DNA from: Gammaproteobacteria bacterium
GTDB lineage: Bacteria; Pseudomonadota; Gammaproteobacteria; DSM-16500
Length of the DNA: 14,960 nucleotides
Reading direction: 5' to 3'
NCBI GenBank assembly: GCA_004322325.1
Contig: SCTP01000258.1
Span: 1-14,960 of the forward strand
Shown here: positions 13,817 through 14,960 of the stretch, in pieces
Numbering within the stretch: position 1 is the first letter of the stretch
Layout: the number at the start of each line of letters is the position of its first letter
Position numbers and translations under genes: made by a program
The notes under the pieces: model-generated
The model's input: only the letters and a program-made list of their open reading frames with translations
What the model was told of the DNA's origin: nothing
Databases searched by the model: none

Positions 13817-14960
13817 TTACCGGAGGGTATTAATTTTATTAGTGAGTAAAATAATGTCATTATCCTTTTCAAGTACGAAGTAATGGGGTGCTTTGGCCTT
13901 GAATTGATTAAAATAATTGCTATTTAAAACAACGAATAAGCGCTTACCACTGTTCCAGCGTTTCCAAAAGGTAGGTTCATTAATCAACCACTCATCTGTC
14001 TTTTGAAACGCCATCCCATACCATAATTCCCGCACCCAGTTATCCCGATACGGAATCTCCGGCGATTGCCAATCAGCGACAATCGTGACACGCTGGCCTA
14101 GATAAAGAGGGAGATCTTGATAGTATTTAAAATAGGTGACGACCTCTTCTTTCGGTTTAACCACCGTTTTCAAATAAGCTGCTATCGATTTAGTGGAGGT
14201 ATGATTCAGATTAGCAATCCCAAACGTCAGGACAAGCAAGCAGCTTGCTATACAGATAGCGCAAGTGGCAAAAAAAGATAACAATTTTTCTTTACTAATC
14301 AACGAAATAGAAAAAAAGCTGCTCATGATGAGAATGAGGCTGATGGTAGTTGAGTAAGGTGCCATCGTGGGAGGTGAAATATCTGCCCAATCATAGTGCG
14401 CTAATAACAGTAAGAAGATCGCCAGTAAGAAACTCGCCCCAACAAAACTTACAATAGCCATGATCACGCTGGGTTGTTTGGACAGGTAATGAGCTGTTAG
14501 TAATGCCAGCGCGGGGAAAATAGGTAAGATGTAAGTCATGATTTTCGAGTGAGGGATAGAGAAAAAGATAAAAATAATCGCTATCCATAAAAGTAAAAAT
14601 AACTCTTTTGGATGAGGCTTACGCGCTTGCCAACAGGCTTGTATCAGAAAGATAGTCCAGGGAAAAAAGCCGATCAAGACAATGGGCAGGTAAAACCAGT
14701 AAGTGGTTTGATTATTAAAGGTAGTCGTGGAAAGAAAACGTGTGATTTGTTGAGTAACAAAAAAGAAATGTAAAAATTCAGGGTTAGCACGTTGGACTAA
14801 GATATACCAAGGTAACACCAGCATGAGAAGCAGGAAGATGCCGGAAATCAGATGGATTTTTGTCAGTAATCGCCATTGTCCTTGTAACACGATCCAACTG
14901 CCGATAATCATGCCGGGAAAAGCGATCCCAATGAGTCCTTTGGTTAAAAAGGCAAGAGCA
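13817..14960 (-). CDS. ArnT-like (PMT family) glycosyltransferase, C-terminal part (5' end outside window)
   Basis: The frame is open from the right edge to the TAA at 13817-13819: about 380 residues, all upstream of which lies outside. The internal Met at 14911 is not the start, because ALAFLTKGLIGIAFPG, typical of the family, precedes it in frame. Several membrane helices follow, including a PWYILVQRANPEF loop and SKIMTYILPIFPALALL, the ArnT/PMT lipid-sugar-binding region. After the last helix a periplasmic domain (SIAAYL, QDLPLYLGQRV, ELWYGM, FWKRW) matches ArnT-type C-termini. ArnT enzymes move a sugar such as aminoarabinose from undecaprenyl phosphate to lipid A. The catalytic N-terminus is not visible, so donor and acceptor are unknown. 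A GtrB/GtrA pair lies 2.7 kb away on the other strand and may supply the lipid-linked sugar. Confidence 0.88.
   Translation of the reverse strand, partial: ALAFLTKGLIGIAFPGMIIGSWIVLQGQWRLLTKIHLISGIFLLLMLVLPWYILVQRANPEFLHFFFVTQQITRFLSTTTFNNQTTYWFYLPIVLIGFFPWTIFLIQACWQARKPHPKELFLLLWIAIIFIFFSIPHSKIMTYILPIFPALALLTAHYLSKQPSVIMAIVSFVGASFLLAIFLLLLAHYDWADISPPTMAPYSTTISLILIMSSFFSISLISKEKLLSFFATCAICIASCLLVLTFGIANLNHTSTKSIAAYLKTVVKPKEEVVTYFKYYQDLPLYLGQRVTIVADWQSPEIPYRDNWVRELWYGMAFQKTDEWLINEPTFWKRWNSGKRLFVVLNSNYFNQFKAKAPHYFVLEKDNDIILLTNKINTLR

Noticed and set aside
14391..14911. ArnT-like gene starting at the Met at 14911, and a 65-codon frame at 14391-14588
   Set aside because: The frame continues in frame to the window edge with family-typical sequence, so 14911 is internal; the short frame is a shadow in another frame of the same strand.

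Overview
The window looks like a piece of an AT-rich gammaproteobacterial chromosome, most plausibly from an intracellular or amoeba-associated Legionellales-type bacterium. That placement is inference. It rests on the gene mix: a large eukaryotic-type Ser/Thr kinase fused to an AAA ATPase, secreted Cu/Zn superoxide dismutase, an HdeD-like acid-resistance membrane protein, a GadC-like antiporter, an ArnT-like glycosyltransferase, and several orphan proteins that resemble type IV effectors. No rRNA, tRNA, CRISPR array, insertion sequence or prophage module was seen. Coding density is high. Every gap between genes is about 120 bases or shorter, so no long non-coding stretch needs separate description.

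Layout. 1-3219 (minus) is the first 1073 codons of a multidomain kinase/ATPase that runs off the left edge. Divergent from it, 3324-5722 (plus) is a compact envelope/periplasm operon: DedA-like membrane protein, SodC, and a secreted metallophosphoesterase whose start codon overlaps the sodC stop. An HdeD-family membrane protein (5819-6388, plus) overlaps tail-to-tail with a coiled-coil orphan (6359-7276, minus), which lies just downstream of a GadC-like APC transporter (7309-8754, minus). That transporter is divergent from a LysR-type regulator (8871-9734, plus). The 116-base gap between them holds overlapping promoter-like elements, a T-N11-A box and a perfect dyad. A GtrB-like glycosyltransferase and a GtrA flippase-like protein (9752-11099, plus) follow, the first apparently expressed from a leaderless promoter.

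The right third holds two paralogous minus-strand orphans (11096-12442 and 12487-13722), then the C-terminal part of an ArnT/PMT-type glycosyltransferase (13817-14960, minus, off the right edge). The GtrB, GtrA and ArnT-like proteins plausibly form one undecaprenyl-phosphate-sugar pathway, with the orphan pair sitting between its halves.

The most novel item is the orphan pair. Both have a degenerate HAD-like N-terminus and a roughly 70-90 residue module that is present twice in one protein and once in the other. Both carry a basic stretch resembling a nuclear localisation signal. One ends in a Lys/Tyr-rich repeat domain; the other carries a 12-residue polyasparagine tract. They read as a recently diversified family of candidate host-directed effectors, but their secretion and function cannot be shown from sequence alone.
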